Numbered from the stretch's first letter, positions 1-7,643 are shown. The stretch: 15,303 bases of DNA from an uncultured Bacilli bacterium (GCA_947627395.1 CANQVW010000024.1:1-15303), one strand, 5' to 3'. Translations and numbers: made by a program. The notes: a model not told the origin generated them from the letters alone.

Positions 1-2
1 GC

Positions 3-101
3 TTCATTTATGGAAAAACTTACACTACTTGGGTAGATGCTATGGAAGGTCAAGCTTCAGCATTAAAAGAGAACCTAATTAATAACTATAGTTATTGGTA
101 A
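3..101 (+). CDS. C-terminal end of an unrecognised protein (partial)
   Basis: An open frame enters from the left edge and ends at TAA 99-101, giving 32 residues (FIYGKTYTTWVDAMEG, continuing to a final NNYSYW). The composition looks like real protein (Tyr, Trp, Gly and Asp in a folded-domain pattern), and the other two plus frames stop early. A strong terminator follows at 208-242, as expected behind a gene end. I do not recognise the family. It does not look like the C-terminus of release factor 1 (prfA), the usual neighbour upstream of prmC, so the Bacillus gene order appears to break here. The frame is fairly sure; the function is unknown. Confidence 0.6.
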   Translation, partial: FIYGKTYTTWVDAMEGQASALKENLINNYSYW

Positions 102-207
102 ATCAAGATCATCAAGAGTTTGTAAGAACGCTACTGATAAAAATCAAGAGTTGGATTTTTGACGGATGATCAAATCAGTAAAATTTCTTTACAATGAAAT
201 AATTTAT

Positions 208-242
208 AAAAGAACTTAAGGTATATCCCTTAGGTTCTTTTT
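208..242 (+). terminator. Rho-independent terminator after the leading partial gene
   Basis: The left arm ends AAGAACTTAAGG (to 221) and pairs with CCTTAGGTTCTT (from 228) around a 6-nt loop, TATATC. The stem is about 14 bp with one T-G pair, and a T-run follows to 242. It separates the leading partial gene from prmC. Confidence 0.85.
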
Positions 243-314
243 ATAGCCATTATTTATATTTAATTAAGATGATATTTAAATTCATAATTCCCTTCATGAT
301 TTTCCAAAACATTA

Positions 315-343
315 TTGATTTATTTTTCATTCAATGGTACAAT
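315..343 (+). promoter_or_regulatory. Sigma-A promoter of prmC
   Basis: TTGATT at 315-320, a 17-nt spacer and TACAAT at 338-343. The -10 is preceded by TGG (335-337), giving an extended -10. Transcription would start near 350, leaving a short leader before the ATG at 367. It probably drives prmC, the membrane protein and tsaC as one unit. Confidence 0.7.
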
Positions 344-366
344 AGTATTGTAATAAAAAGAGTGCT

Positions 367-1179
367 ATGAGATATATTGAATTCATTAATAAATATAAAG
401 ATTTACCTAATGTTGAGTTAGAAGCAATTTATTTTATCTTAGAAGAAGTCAATCATTTATCTAGAAGTGAATTCCTTTTAAAAAGAAATGAAGGAATAGA
501 ACAGGAGTTATTAACTCAATGTACATATATGGTAGAAGAGTATATCTATCATTCTATTCCTGTTCAATATTTAGTAGGACATGCTTATTTTTATGGCTAT
601 TGCTTTAAAGTAAATCCTAACGTTTTAATTCCAAGATTTGACACAGAAGTCGTAGTTGATCAAGTATTAAAGGAAACAAAAAAAATGAATGCAACTTCTA
701 TTGTTGATGTGGGAACAGGTTCAGGGTGTATAGCTATTGCTATTAAAAAAAAATTACCCCAAGTAAAAGTTGTTGCTTCAGATATTTCTTTAGAAGCATT
801 AAAGGTTGCAAAAGAGAATAAAGAAATATTAAATGTAGATATTGAAATTAAAGAAAGTGATCTATTACAAAATATCAATGAGAAATTTGATATCATTGTA
901 TCTAATCCACCTTACATTGATGAATCTGAGGAACTTTCTTCATTAGTTAGAAATCATGAACCACATTTAGCCTTGTTTAGTCCAAATCATGGAATGTATC
1001 ATTATGAACAAATTTTAATTCAATCTAAGAATTGTTTAAAAGAAAAAGGAATCATTATCTTTGAAATTCCATCTAATCATAGTAATGAACTTGTTGAAAT
1101 AGTGAAAAAATATTATTCAATTATTGAAATATATCAAGACCTAAATCATTTAAATCGAGTTATGGTCATTAGAACCTAA
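367..1179 (+). CDS. prmC: Peptide chain release factor glutamine methyltransferase
   Basis: PrmC (HemK) uses S-adenosylmethionine to N5-methylate the glutamine of the GGQ motif in release factors RF1 and RF2, which improves translation termination. The protein has 270 residues, normal for the family. An N-terminal helical domain of about 90 residues contains the stretch YLVGHAYFYG. It is followed by the Rossmann methyltransferase fold with SAM motif DVGTGSG at 114-120 and the catalytic NPPY at 180-183. The TxVLIPR-like segment before the fold reads NVLIPRFDTE, typical of PrmC. The ribosome-binding site is weak (AAAAAGAG), but the start lies just behind a good promoter. The substrate gene prfA is not next door, unlike in Bacillus. 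Identification is firm. Confidence 0.95.
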   Translation: MRYIEFINKYKDLPNVELEAIYFILEEVNHLSRSEFLLKRNEGIEQELLTQCTYMVEEYIYHSIPVQYLVGHAYFYGYCFKVNPNVLIPRFDTEVVVDQVLKETKKMNATSIVDVGTGSGCIAIAIKKKLPQVKVVASDISLEALKVAKENKEILNVDIEIKESDLLQNINEKFDIIVSNPPYIDESEELSSLVRNHEPHLALFSPNHGMYHYEQILIQSKNCLKEKGIIIFEIPSNHSNELVEIVKKYYSIIEIYQDLNHLNRVMVIRT

Positions 1180-1194
1180 CAGAAAGGAATCACA

Positions 1195-2118
1195 ATGCAT
1201 TTATTATTTACGATTTTTCTTTCCTTTTTTACTCTCTTTACTCCTTTTGCAACAAGTGCAACATCAGATAAAGTAGACGAATTTAATGCAAAAATTAAAG
1301 AAGGATATGAAAGTTATTATGTACATGAATCCATTAACAATGAAACATATTCCATTAAAATTATCATTGGAATTTGTAATGATTCATTAACTTATAGTTT
1401 CGTTTTTGCCAACGAAGAAGCTCAAGAATCAAAAGTATATGTATTAAGAAATCAACAATATTATTCTCCTGAAGAAGATGAAAGAGGAGATGTTGCTGCT
1501 TATGCTCTTCCATTAACTAATCATACTTCAATTGAAATTGTAACAGGAAATACAATTCGTTTTGCTTCTAATATTACATACTATGAAACAAAAGAAGAAT
1601 TCTTAAGTGCTGAACTTACTTCACAAAAAATTGTTGGGGAAAATAAAGGAATTGAAGTAACAAATTTATCTTCTTCACAAAGTACATTTTTAGATCCAAT
1701 AACTATTTTAATCATTATCTTTGCTGTTATTATCTTTGGTTGTGTACTAACTTTATTTATCATGTTAGTGATGAAAAAAGGATTATTCAATCCCAAAAAT
1801 AGAAGAGGAAACATTCCTCAATTTCAACCATATGTTACACCAAGAGTAACACCTTATCAAGAAGCTGAAGTTGTTGAAGAAAAAGAAGAACCAATCAATA
1901 AAAAACCTATTTATGATCGACAAGGAAATTATGAAGAAGATATAGAAACTATTGGTGATATTGAAGTCTTATTAAAGGAACAAGGTTTTTCTAGAAATTA
2001 TTCAACAATGTCAGAAGATGAAAAAAATCAAGTGATGTTAGCATTGATGCATTTAAGAAGAACCAATCAAATTTCTGAAAGTCAATATCAACAGGAGATT
2101 ATTCAATTATGGAGTTAG
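1195..2118 (+). CDS. Single-pass membrane protein of unknown function, secreted N-domain and cytosolic tail
   Basis: I do not recognise this 307-residue protein. Residues 1-22 look like a signal peptide (hydrophobic core, then ATSATS). Residues 23-165 form a polar, likely beta-rich extracellular domain that repeatedly contains threonine and asparagine. One membrane helix spans about 168-193, followed by basic residues KKGLFNPKNRRG, so the C-terminus is probably cytosolic. A proline- and glutamate-rich linker (200-245) leads to a helical tail of about 60 residues containing an EDEK motif and ending QQEIIQLWS. Start: ATG with AGAAAGGAA 5-10 nt upstream, 15 nt after prmC. It overlaps tsaC by 10 nt, so the three genes are probably co-translated. 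The topology suggests linking a surface event to a cytosolic partner, but no function can be assigned. Confidence 0.85.
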   Translation: MHLLFTIFLSFFTLFTPFATSATSDKVDEFNAKIKEGYESYYVHESINNETYSIKIIIGICNDSLTYSFVFANEEAQESKVYVLRNQQYYSPEEDERGDVAAYALPLTNHTSIEIVTGNTIRFASNITYYETKEEFLSAELTSQKIVGENKGIEVTNLSSSQSTFLDPITILIIIFAVIIFGCVLTLFIMLVMKKGLFNPKNRRGNIPQFQPYVTPRVTPYQEAEVVEEKEEPINKKPIYDRQGNYEEDIETIGDIEVLLKEQGFSRNYSTMSEDEKNQVMLALMHLRRTNQISESQYQQEIIQLWS

Positions 2119-2696
2119 TGACACTTCATGAGCTTCTAAAAAAAGATATCCAAGGAAAAGTTGTTTGTTTTCCAACCGATACTGTTTATGGAATAGGAGC
2201 TAAAATAGAAGATATTGATGCTATTAAAAGAATTTATGAAATGAAACATCGAGATTATCAAAAACCATTAGCCATCTTGTGCCCCTCTTTAGATATCCAA
2301 TCGTATGTCAAAGAAATTAGTCCAATGGCAAAAAAACTGATGGAACAATATTGGCCAGGTGCATTGACACTCATTTTTAAAAGAAGTGATCAAATTCCCT
2401 CTATTGTTACACAAGGATTAGATACAATAGGACTTAGAATGCCAAATTCAAACATTGCTTTAAGTCTTTTAAACCATTTTGGTTTTATGGCAACAACTTC
2501 TGTAAACATTAGTGGAAATCCATCCCTCAATGATGTAACTTCCATTCAAAAAGAATTTGGAAATTCCATTGATTATTTTGTTGTGGATTCATGTTCTTTT
2601 TCTAAAGTTTCTTCCACAGTTTTAGATGTTTCCTCTTCTATTCCTAAAATATTAAGACAAGGAAGTATCACAATAGATTTAAATCAATTTCAGTAA
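2109..2696 (+). CDS. tsaC: Threonylcarbamoyl-AMP synthase (YrdC domain)
   Basis: The enzyme makes threonylcarbamoyl-AMP from threonine, bicarbonate and ATP. This is the first step of the t6A37 modification of tRNAs that read ANN codons. The YrdC fold fills the protein: FPTDTVYGIGA near residues 21-31, then MKHRDYQKPLAILC with the conserved KPL, GALTLIFKR, GLRMPN and TTSVNISGNP. At 195 residues it has only the catalytic domain. Bacillus YwlC is about 346 residues because it adds a Sua5 domain, so this is the short TsaC type. The ATG lies inside the preceding gene, 11 nt after AGGAG. Its place between prmC and spoIIR/ywlB matches the Bacillus ywl region. A terminator follows directly. Confidence 0.93.
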   Translation: MELVTLHELLKKDIQGKVVCFPTDTVYGIGAKIEDIDAIKRIYEMKHRDYQKPLAILCPSLDIQSYVKEISPMAKKLMEQYWPGALTLIFKRSDQIPSIVTQGLDTIGLRMPNSNIALSLLNHFGFMATTSVNISGNPSLNDVTSIQKEFGNSIDYFVVDSCSFSKVSSTVLDVSSSIPKILRQGSITIDLNQFQ

Positions 2697-2723
2697 AAAG
2701 ATGGTGTCTCATCATCTTTTTTT
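2695..2723 (+). terminator. Rho-independent terminator after tsaC
   Basis: AAAAGATGGTG pairs with CATCATCTTTT around a 3-nt loop (TCT), followed by seven T residues. The stem begins within the tsaC stop codon. It closes the prmC-tsaC unit just before a separate sporulation promoter. Confidence 0.85.
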
Positions 2724-2732
2724 ATATTTGAT

Positions 2733-2761
2733 GTATAAAATACCAATTTATGGAAATCATA
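2733..2761 (+). promoter_or_regulatory. Candidate sigma-F (forespore) promoter of spoIIR
   Basis: GTATA at 2733-2737 matches the sigma-F -35 consensus GYATA. GGAAATCATA at 2752-2761 matches the -10 consensus GGNNANAHTR except at one position (C for A). The spacer is 14 nt, at or slightly below the usual 14-16. Transcription would start near 2767, just before the ribosome-binding site at 2771-2776. spoIIR is the classic early sigma-F target, so context supports the call. Confidence 0.55.
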
Positions 2762-2785
2762 TCTATGAAAGGAAGGTATGATGAC

Positions 2786-3247
2786 ATGAAAAAGAAATAT
2801 TTTATCATCATTGGTTTTTTAATTATGATCATTTGTTTATGTACAACACAACATCAAATGAGAATTAGAGTCATTGCAAATTCAGATGAAGGATATGATC
2901 AAACCTTAAAAAAACAAATTGTTCATGAATTACAAAAAGAAACCCTAGATTTAAAACATTTAAACATAATTCAAGAAAAAGTAGAATATATTGTAAGGTC
3001 CAAACACTTTTCTTATACCGTTGATGTGAAAATAGAAACACAAAAATTTGACACCAAATATTATGAAGACAAAATCATTCAAGGTGGTCATTATAAAACT
3101 TTAGTGATTACACTCGGTAAAGGAGAAGGTGCCAATTATTGGAGCTTGCTTTATCCTGAATATTTTGGTGTTGGTTTCGATGAAGTGAACACAGGAAATG
3201 TGACTTACTCTTTTTGGCTATTGGAAAAATTAAAAAATCTTTTCTAA
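2786..3247 (+). CDS. spoIIR: Stage II sporulation protein R
   Basis: SpoIIR is secreted by the forespore into the intermembrane space. There it triggers SpoIIGA to process pro-sigma-E in the mother cell. From ATG 2786 it has 153 residues: a membrane-anchor or signal segment at 4-20, the family hallmark RIRVIANSDEGYDQTLK (about 25-41), and the C-terminal signature GGHYKTLVITLGKGEGANYW. An in-frame ATG at 2750 is rejected because it lies between the promoter elements and lacks a Shine-Dalgarno. GGAAGG sits 9 nt before 2786. It is much shorter than the roughly 224-residue Bacillus protein. The usual NWWCVLFPPLC is NYWSLLYPEYF here, so both cysteines are lost. The identity is sound; full activity is inferred. 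Confidence 0.88.
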   Translation: MKKKYFIIIGFLIMIICLCTTQHQMRIRVIANSDEGYDQTLKKQIVHELQKETLDLKHLNIIQEKVEYIVRSKHFSYTVDVKIETQKFDTKYYEDKIIQGGHYKTLVITLGKGEGANYWSLLYPEYFGVGFDEVNTGNVTYSFWLLEKLKNLF

Positions 3248-3259
3248 TGGAGGTTCGGT

Positions 3260-3679
3260 ATGGAAATTGTGGCAATGAATGAGGAATTAAAACCCATTGC
3301 CCATCACTTTTTAGATGTGCTGGATGGATGTGTTGTGGAAGAGGATATTCTTTCAAATGCTTCTGTGATTATAGATCAAAAACAAATTGTTGGAATGATG
3401 TCTTATGAGGCATTTGGATGTATTGGATTAATTCGTTATTTTATTTTTCAAAAATCTTTAAATCCCTCCCTCACCATTGAACTATTAAACCATGTGATTC
3501 AACATGCAAAACTTCATCATATTGAACAACTTATTGGAATTGTTTCTAGTGAAGAAGTAGAAGAAGTTTTTATATTATTAGGTTTTCATGAATTATCTAA
3601 AGAAAATGTTTATATTGATGAAACTATCTTTTCTCATACAGCATATAAAGACTCTAAAATATATGGAATTCAGCTATAA
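3260..3679 (+). CDS. GNAT-family acetyltransferase-like protein (YwlB-like)
   Basis: The protein has 139 residues. A core (IDQKQIVGMMSYEAFGCIGLI) looks like GNAT strands beta-2 and beta-3. Then comes a helix (LTIELLNHVIQHAKLHHIEQ), and a strand-helix pair ends in LLGFHELSKENVYIDE, the usual GNAT C-terminal layout. It sits 12 nt behind spoIIR with GGAGG upstream. Bacillus also has an acetyltransferase-like gene, ywlB, beside spoIIR, which supports the call. The classical acetyl-CoA loop (R/QxxGxG/A) is not clearly visible, so catalytic activity is uncertain. It is probably expressed with spoIIR from the sigma-F promoter, although its partner or substrate is unknown. The family assignment is moderate. 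Confidence 0.65.
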   Translation: MEIVAMNEELKPIAHHFLDVLDGCVVEEDILSNASVIIDQKQIVGMMSYEAFGCIGLIRYFIFQKSLNPSLTIELLNHVIQHAKLHHIEQLIGIVSSEEVEEVFILLGFHELSKENVYIDETIFSHTAYKDSKIYGIQL

Positions 3680-3726
3680 ATAACTATTGTTTAATCAAAT
3701 ATTCTATGGCTTTTTTAAAGAAGTTG

Positions 3727-3735
3727 TGATATAAT
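3727..3735 (+). promoter_or_regulatory. Extended -10 promoter of rpiB-upp
   Basis: TGATATAAT is a perfect extended -10 (TGN plus TATAAT). The -35 region is weak (TGGCTT at 3707-3712, 17-nt spacing). Transcription would start near 3742, so the ATG at 3743 would be leaderless. That supports the start at 3764. Confidence 0.65.
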
Positions 3736-3763
3736 GTTTTAAATGAGGAAAAGAGGTAACATC

Positions 3764-4216
3764 ATGACAATTAGTGTTGGTAGTGATCACGGAGGATTTG
3801 AAAGAAAATGTCAAATCATCTCTTATTTAAAAGAAGAAGGATATGAAGTATTAGATCGTGGATGTTATGATTTAACAAGTGTTGATTATCCAGTGTATGC
3901 AAAAAAAGTTGCCTTAGATATACAAAAGCAACAAGCAACATTTGGAATTTTAATTTGTACAACTGGAATTGGTATGAGTATTAGTGCAAACAAATTTAAA
4001 GGAATTCGTGCTGCACTCGTAACAAACTTAGAAAGTGCCCATTTAACAAGAGAACATAATGACAGTAATATCCTATGTTTAGGAGCAAAATTCACAAACG
4101 AAACAGATGCAAAATTATACGTAAAAGCTTTTTTAGAACAACCCTTTGCTCATGGAAGACATGAGCGTAGAGTACATTTAATTGAAATGCAGGAGGAAGA
4201 AACATGGGAAAATTAG
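3764..4216 (+). CDS. rpiB: Ribose-5-phosphate isomerase B
   Basis: RpiB interconverts ribose-5-phosphate and ribulose-5-phosphate in the non-oxidative pentose phosphate pathway. It supplies ribose for PRPP, which the next gene, upp, consumes. The protein has 150 residues. N-terminal GSDHGGFERK is the phosphate-binding signature, Cys65 in ICTTGIGMSISANK is the catalytic cysteine position, and SAHLTREHNDSNILCLGA is the conserved C-terminal block. The usual ICGTGIG reads ICTTGIG here. I chose ATG 3764 (MTISVGSDHGG) because AGAGGT sits 7 nt before it and the promoter ends just before 3743. It overlaps upp by 13 nt. The LacA/LacB galactose-6-phosphate isomerases are related, but the upp neighbour and ywl-like order favour RpiB. 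Confidence 0.92.
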   Translation: MTISVGSDHGGFERKCQIISYLKEEGYEVLDRGCYDLTSVDYPVYAKKVALDIQKQQATFGILICTTGIGMSISANKFKGIRAALVTNLESAHLTREHNDSNILCLGAKFTNETDAKLYVKAFLEQPFAHGRHERRVHLIEMQEEETWEN

Positions 4217-4830
4217 TTGTATTTGATCACGCTTTAATCCATCATAAATTATCTATTATTCGTAACATAACGACACAAACAAAAGAATTTCATCAAACTG
4301 TATCAGAAATTGCCATGCTAATGGCTTATGAGGTTACCAAAGATTTACCTACCATTAGTGTAGATGTGAAAACACCTGTTGCTGTTGCAAAGTGCGAAAA
4401 ACTAGCAAAAAACATTGTCATTGTTCCAATTTTACGTGCTGGACTTGGAATGGTGGATGGAATTTTATCCGTCGTTCCGGATGCTAAAGTTGGGCACATT
4501 GGACTATATCGTGATGAAAAAACCTTAGAGCCACATGAATATTATTGTAAGTTCCCTAAAACGATTGCAACTTCCACAGTTCTATTAGTTGACCCAATGT
4601 TAGCTACAGGGGGAAGTGTTAGTTATGCGATTCATCTTTTAAAACAGCAAGGAATCACAGATATTCGTTATCTTGGACTTGTTGGTGCACCTGTGGGTGT
4701 TAAAAAGATTCAAAAAGAACATCCTGATGTACAAATTTATTTAGCCTCTTTAGATGAAAAATTAAATAGTAAAGGTTATATTGTTCCAGGTTTAGGAGAT
4801 TGTGGCGATCGATTATTTGGAACATTATAA
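4204..4830 (+). CDS. upp: Uracil phosphoribosyltransferase
   Basis: Upp converts uracil and PRPP to UMP in cytosolic pyrimidine salvage. The protein has 208 residues, the normal length. Visible features are the N-terminal FDHALIHHKLSIIRN, the ILRAGLGMVDGIL block, the PRPP-binding motif VLLVDPMLATGGS at 126-138 (acidic residue Asp130), and the uracil-binding C-terminus GYIVPGLGDCGDRLFGT. The start overlaps the end of rpiB, with AGGAGGAAG a few bases upstream, so the two are translationally coupled. Upp closes the ywl-like block as it does in Bacillus, although glyA, ywlE and ywlG are absent here. A terminator follows. Confidence 0.96.
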   Translation: MGKLVVFDHALIHHKLSIIRNITTQTKEFHQTVSEIAMLMAYEVTKDLPTISVDVKTPVAVAKCEKLAKNIVIVPILRAGLGMVDGILSVVPDAKVGHIGLYRDEKTLEPHEYYCKFPKTIATSTVLLVDPMLATGGSVSYAIHLLKQQGITDIRYLGLVGAPVGVKKIQKEHPDVQIYLASLDEKLNSKGYIVPGLGDCGDRLFGTL

Positions 4831-4846
4831 ATAATAGTTAAAAGAT

Positions 4847-4885
4847 AAAATCTAGTTTAAAAATGAACTAGATTTTTTATTTTTT
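4847..4885 (+). terminator. Rho-independent terminator after upp
   Basis: AAAATCTAGTT (4847-4857) pairs perfectly with AACTAGATTTT (4866-4876) across an 8-nt loop, then TTATTTTTT. It separates upp from comEA. Confidence 0.85.
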
Positions 4886-4934
4886 AAAAAGTAAAAACAT
4901 CAAAAGAAAGATAATATATGTATAGGAGGGTTAT

Positions 4935-5492
4935 ATGATTTACACATGGATTAAAAAACATTTAAGAATAATACAAATCATGGGTGTATTCATCATTTTA
5001 TTTATTGCATTTTTCATATATCAAGGCTTGAACCATAAACAAATCTTGGATACAAAAGAAGATGAAGTTCCTAAAACTTCTATCCCAAGTCAAAGAATTT
5101 TAGTTCAAATCAATGGTGAAGTTAATAAACCAGGTGTATATGAAATGAATCCAGAAGATCGATTACAAGAACTCATTTATGTTGCAGGTGGTTTCACAAA
5201 ATATGCAGATCAAACAGCCATCAATTTAACACAAAAATTAGAAGATGAAATGGTCATTCAAATTCCAAGAAAAACAACCATAAAAGAAGAAGTGACGTCT
5301 TCTAATAAAATATCCATTAATAAAGCCTCTTTAGAAGAACTAGCCAATGGATTAAATGGAATTGGAATTCAAAAAGCACAAAAGATTATTGATTATCGAA
5401 ATGAACATGGAAAATTTACTTCTTTAGATGAATTATTAAATATCTTTACCGAATCATTGTATAAAAAAATTAAAGATGATATTACTTTATAA
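4935..5492 (+). CDS. comEA: Competence protein ComEA, membrane DNA receptor
   Basis: ComEA is the membrane-anchored receptor that binds incoming double-stranded DNA and passes it to the ComEC channel. The 185-residue protein has a membrane helix at about 12-32, an SLBB domain at about 54-108 (ILVQINGEVNKPGVY, then VAGGFTKYADQTAINL) and a helix-hairpin-helix DNA-binding domain at 122-185 (ISINKASLEELANGLNGIG). The second hairpin usually carries another GIG motif. Here it reads LLNIFTESLYKKIKDDITL, so that hairpin is altered. AGGAGGG precedes the ATG. comEC follows 18 nt downstream; the dCMP deaminase comEB that lies between them in Bacillus is missing. No clear sigma-A or ComK-type promoter is visible. 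Confidence 0.93.
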   Translation: MIYTWIKKHLRIIQIMGVFIILFIAFFIYQGLNHKQILDTKEDEVPKTSIPSQRILVQINGEVNKPGVYEMNPEDRLQELIYVAGGFTKYADQTAINLTQKLEDEMVIQIPRKTTIKEEVTSSNKISINKASLEELANGLNGIGIQKAQKIIDYRNEHGKFTSLDELLNIFTESLYKKIKDDITL

Positions 5493-5510
5493 AATATTTA
5501 GGAAAAAGAA

Positions 5511-7643
5511 ATGCTAAAAAAAATACTACATACCCGGTGGTATCAATCTTGTTTAAATAATTGGTTTTTAATTGTTATTGGAATCATTTTATTATGTTTA
5601 TCTTGGAATTATATTTTTTGTCTTATTCCTTTTTTAATCTATTTATTTTATTTGTTTTATCATCAAAAACAACTTTTTGTAACTACAATTATTTTATCCA
5701 TTGTCTTTATTTTTGTTCTTTTATTTCTTCAACTTTATTTACAAGATGACGATCAAACGATCATTACAGGAAATATTATCTCTATTGAAGATAAAGAATA
5801 TGAACAAGAACTAGTGATAAAAAGTGGATTAAAAAAAAGAATTGTTCGTCATCAATTAGATATCCCTTTAAAAGTAGGAATGAAAGTGAAAGTGTATGGA
5901 ACTACCCAAAAAGCAGATGAAAACCATCTACCTTATGCTTTTAATTATCATACCTATTTAAAACATCAAGGAATTGTGCAAATCATGAAAGCAAGTGATA
6001 TTGAAATCAAAGGAAAAGTATTTCATCTATCTATTTTAAAGGAAAAAGTAAAATCTTATTTAGATCGTCATTTTCAAGGAGAATCACAGATATTACTTTA
6101 TGGCTTTCTTTTGGGAGATACCAGTGGATTTGATGATGAATTTAAATCGGCAGTTCAAAAAAATGGGATTGTCCATTTATTTGCCATCTCAGGACTTCAT
6201 GTCAGTTTATTTGTTTCATTTTTAGGAACTATTTTTTCTTTTTTCCATATGAAAGAAAAAAAGCAAACGATATTCATCTTTTTATTCTTAGGAATTTATG
6301 TCATCATAACTGATTTTTCTCCATCCATTTTAAGGGCAGCGGGAATGTATTACTTTGCTTACTTCAATCAAAAATTGAAATGTAACTTTTCCTCCTTAGA
6401 TCGTAGTAGTATCCTTTTCTTGCTGCTCTTATTTTATCATCCCTATTGGATGTATCATCTAGGATTTGTTTTATCTTTTTTTATTTGTTTTTATATTTTA
6501 TTAATAACACCACTTGTTCATAAGAAAAATTCTATTCTCCAAAGTCTTATCATTAGTTTAGGGTCCATCCTTTTAACAATTCCCCTTGTCGTAAATCGAA
6601 CTTATCAACTCAATTTACTTTCCCCATTGGTGAATATCATCATGATTAGTATCGTTACTTTAGTGGTTTTACCATGTTCATTTATGGTTGTAATTTTCCC
6701 TTTTTTAAAAGGAATTTATCAAATTTTAGTTCAACTATTTAGTTCCTTTGTTCATTTATCTTCCATGATTTCTATTTCTATTCCCATTCCTCATTTTACA
6801 TTTTTTGATGCTTTTATTTATTATGGAATATTTCTTTTTATTTTTCTTTTTTTCCATAAAAAGAAAATCAAAATTTATTTAAGTAGTTTACTTGGAATTT
6901 TATTTTGTATCTTTTGTTTGATTGGACATCAACCTATTATTCCAACAGTTGAATTTTTAGATCTTTACAATGGGGATTCTACCATTATTACATATCATAA
7001 TGACATCGTCATCATTGATACAGGAGATGGAAGTAGCTCTGCTTTAACACAATATTTAAAAGCAAAAGGAGTTCATTCTATTTCTGGCTTGATCTTAACT
7101 CATGAACATCAAGATCATTTAGGAGAAGCATCTAAGTTAATTCAAGAATTTAACGTTCATAAAATCATTATGAGTGCATATAATGATAGTGAATATCGCT
7201 TCCTTTCGAATACTTTATTTGTAAGAAAAGGAGATATCTTTCAAATAGGATCTTTATTCTTTGAAGTCCTGCATCCCGATCATAACTATGACCAAGAAAA
7301 TGATAATAGTTTAGTTCTTTATACCACCATTGATGGAGTTCATTTCCTATTTACAGCAGATGCATCAAAAACTGTGGAAAAGAACTTTTCTACTTATCCA
7401 GTGGATGTCATTAAAATAGGACATCATGGAAGTAAAACTTCCACTTCTTTATCTTTCATTCAAAACATTCACCCAACCTATGCCATCATCATGACAGGTA
7501 GAGTCAAAAGATTTTCTTTTCCCGATGAAGAAGTCATCCAAATATTGAATCAATGCCATGTGAAAATATATAGAACCGATCTTAATTCCACCATAACGTT
7601 AAAAAACATTCAACAAAAATGTATATTTTCAACATTACGGTAA
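5511..7643 (+). CDS. comEC: Competence protein ComEC, DNA-uptake channel
   Basis: ComEC is the polytopic channel that carries single-stranded DNA across the membrane during transformation. The 710-residue protein has two or three N-terminal membrane helices (about 15-80) and an OB-like soluble region (about 80-165). Next come the Competence core of many helices (about 180-480, with HLFAISGLHVSLF and ILRAAGMYY) and a C-terminal metallo-beta-lactamase-like domain (about 485-705). That domain holds THEHQDH with His531, His533, Asp535 and His536, and a later KIGHHGSKTS. This domain is proposed to degrade the non-transported strand, and its metal ligands look intact. AGGAAAAAG precedes the ATG. 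The gene is complete with no frameshift. Whether the cell is naturally competent cannot be told from this locus. Confidence 0.94.
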   Translation: MLKKILHTRWYQSCLNNWFLIVIGIILLCLSWNYIFCLIPFLIYLFYLFYHQKQLFVTTIILSIVFIFVLLFLQLYLQDDDQTIITGNIISIEDKEYEQELVIKSGLKKRIVRHQLDIPLKVGMKVKVYGTTQKADENHLPYAFNYHTYLKHQGIVQIMKASDIEIKGKVFHLSILKEKVKSYLDRHFQGESQILLYGFLLGDTSGFDDEFKSAVQKNGIVHLFAISGLHVSLFVSFLGTIFSFFHMKEKKQTIFIFLFLGIYVIITDFSPSILRAAGMYYFAYFNQKLKCNFSSLDRSSILFLLLLFYHPYWMYHLGFVLSFFICFYILLITPLVHKKNSILQSLIISLGSILLTIPLVVNRTYQLNLLSPLVNIIMISIVTLVVLPCSFMVVIFPFLKGIYQILVQLFSSFVHLSSMISISIPIPHFTFFDAFIYYGIFLFIFLFFHKKKIKIYLSSLLGILFCIFCLIGHQPIIPTVEFLDLYNGDSTIITYHNDIVIIDTGDGSSSALTQYLKAKGVHSISGLILTHEHQDHLGEASKLIQEFNVHKIIMSAYNDSEYRFLSNTLFVRKGDIFQIGSLFFEVLHPDHNYDQENDNSLVLYTTIDGVHFLFTADASKTVEKNFSTYPVDVIKIGHHGSKTSTSLSFIQNIHPTYAIIMTGRVKRFSFPDEEVIQILNQCHVKIYRTDLNSTITLKNIQQKCIFSTLR

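Noticed and set aside
139..160. AAAAATC / GATTTTT hairpin as a terminator
   Set aside because: The stem is only 7 bp with one G-C pair, and a much better terminator lies at 208-242.
660..896. Minus-strand open frame of 78 codons inside prmC
   Set aside because: It lies wholly antisense to a well-supported gene, has no ribosome-binding site and its translation has no family pattern.
3108..3356. Minus-strand open frame across the spoIIR-ywlB junction
   Set aside because: It is a shadow of two genes with conserved motifs and has no start signals.
4886..4934. GATAAT / TATATG as a comEA promoter
   Set aside because: No -35 lies at suitable spacing, and the DNA is too AT-rich to trust a single hexamer.
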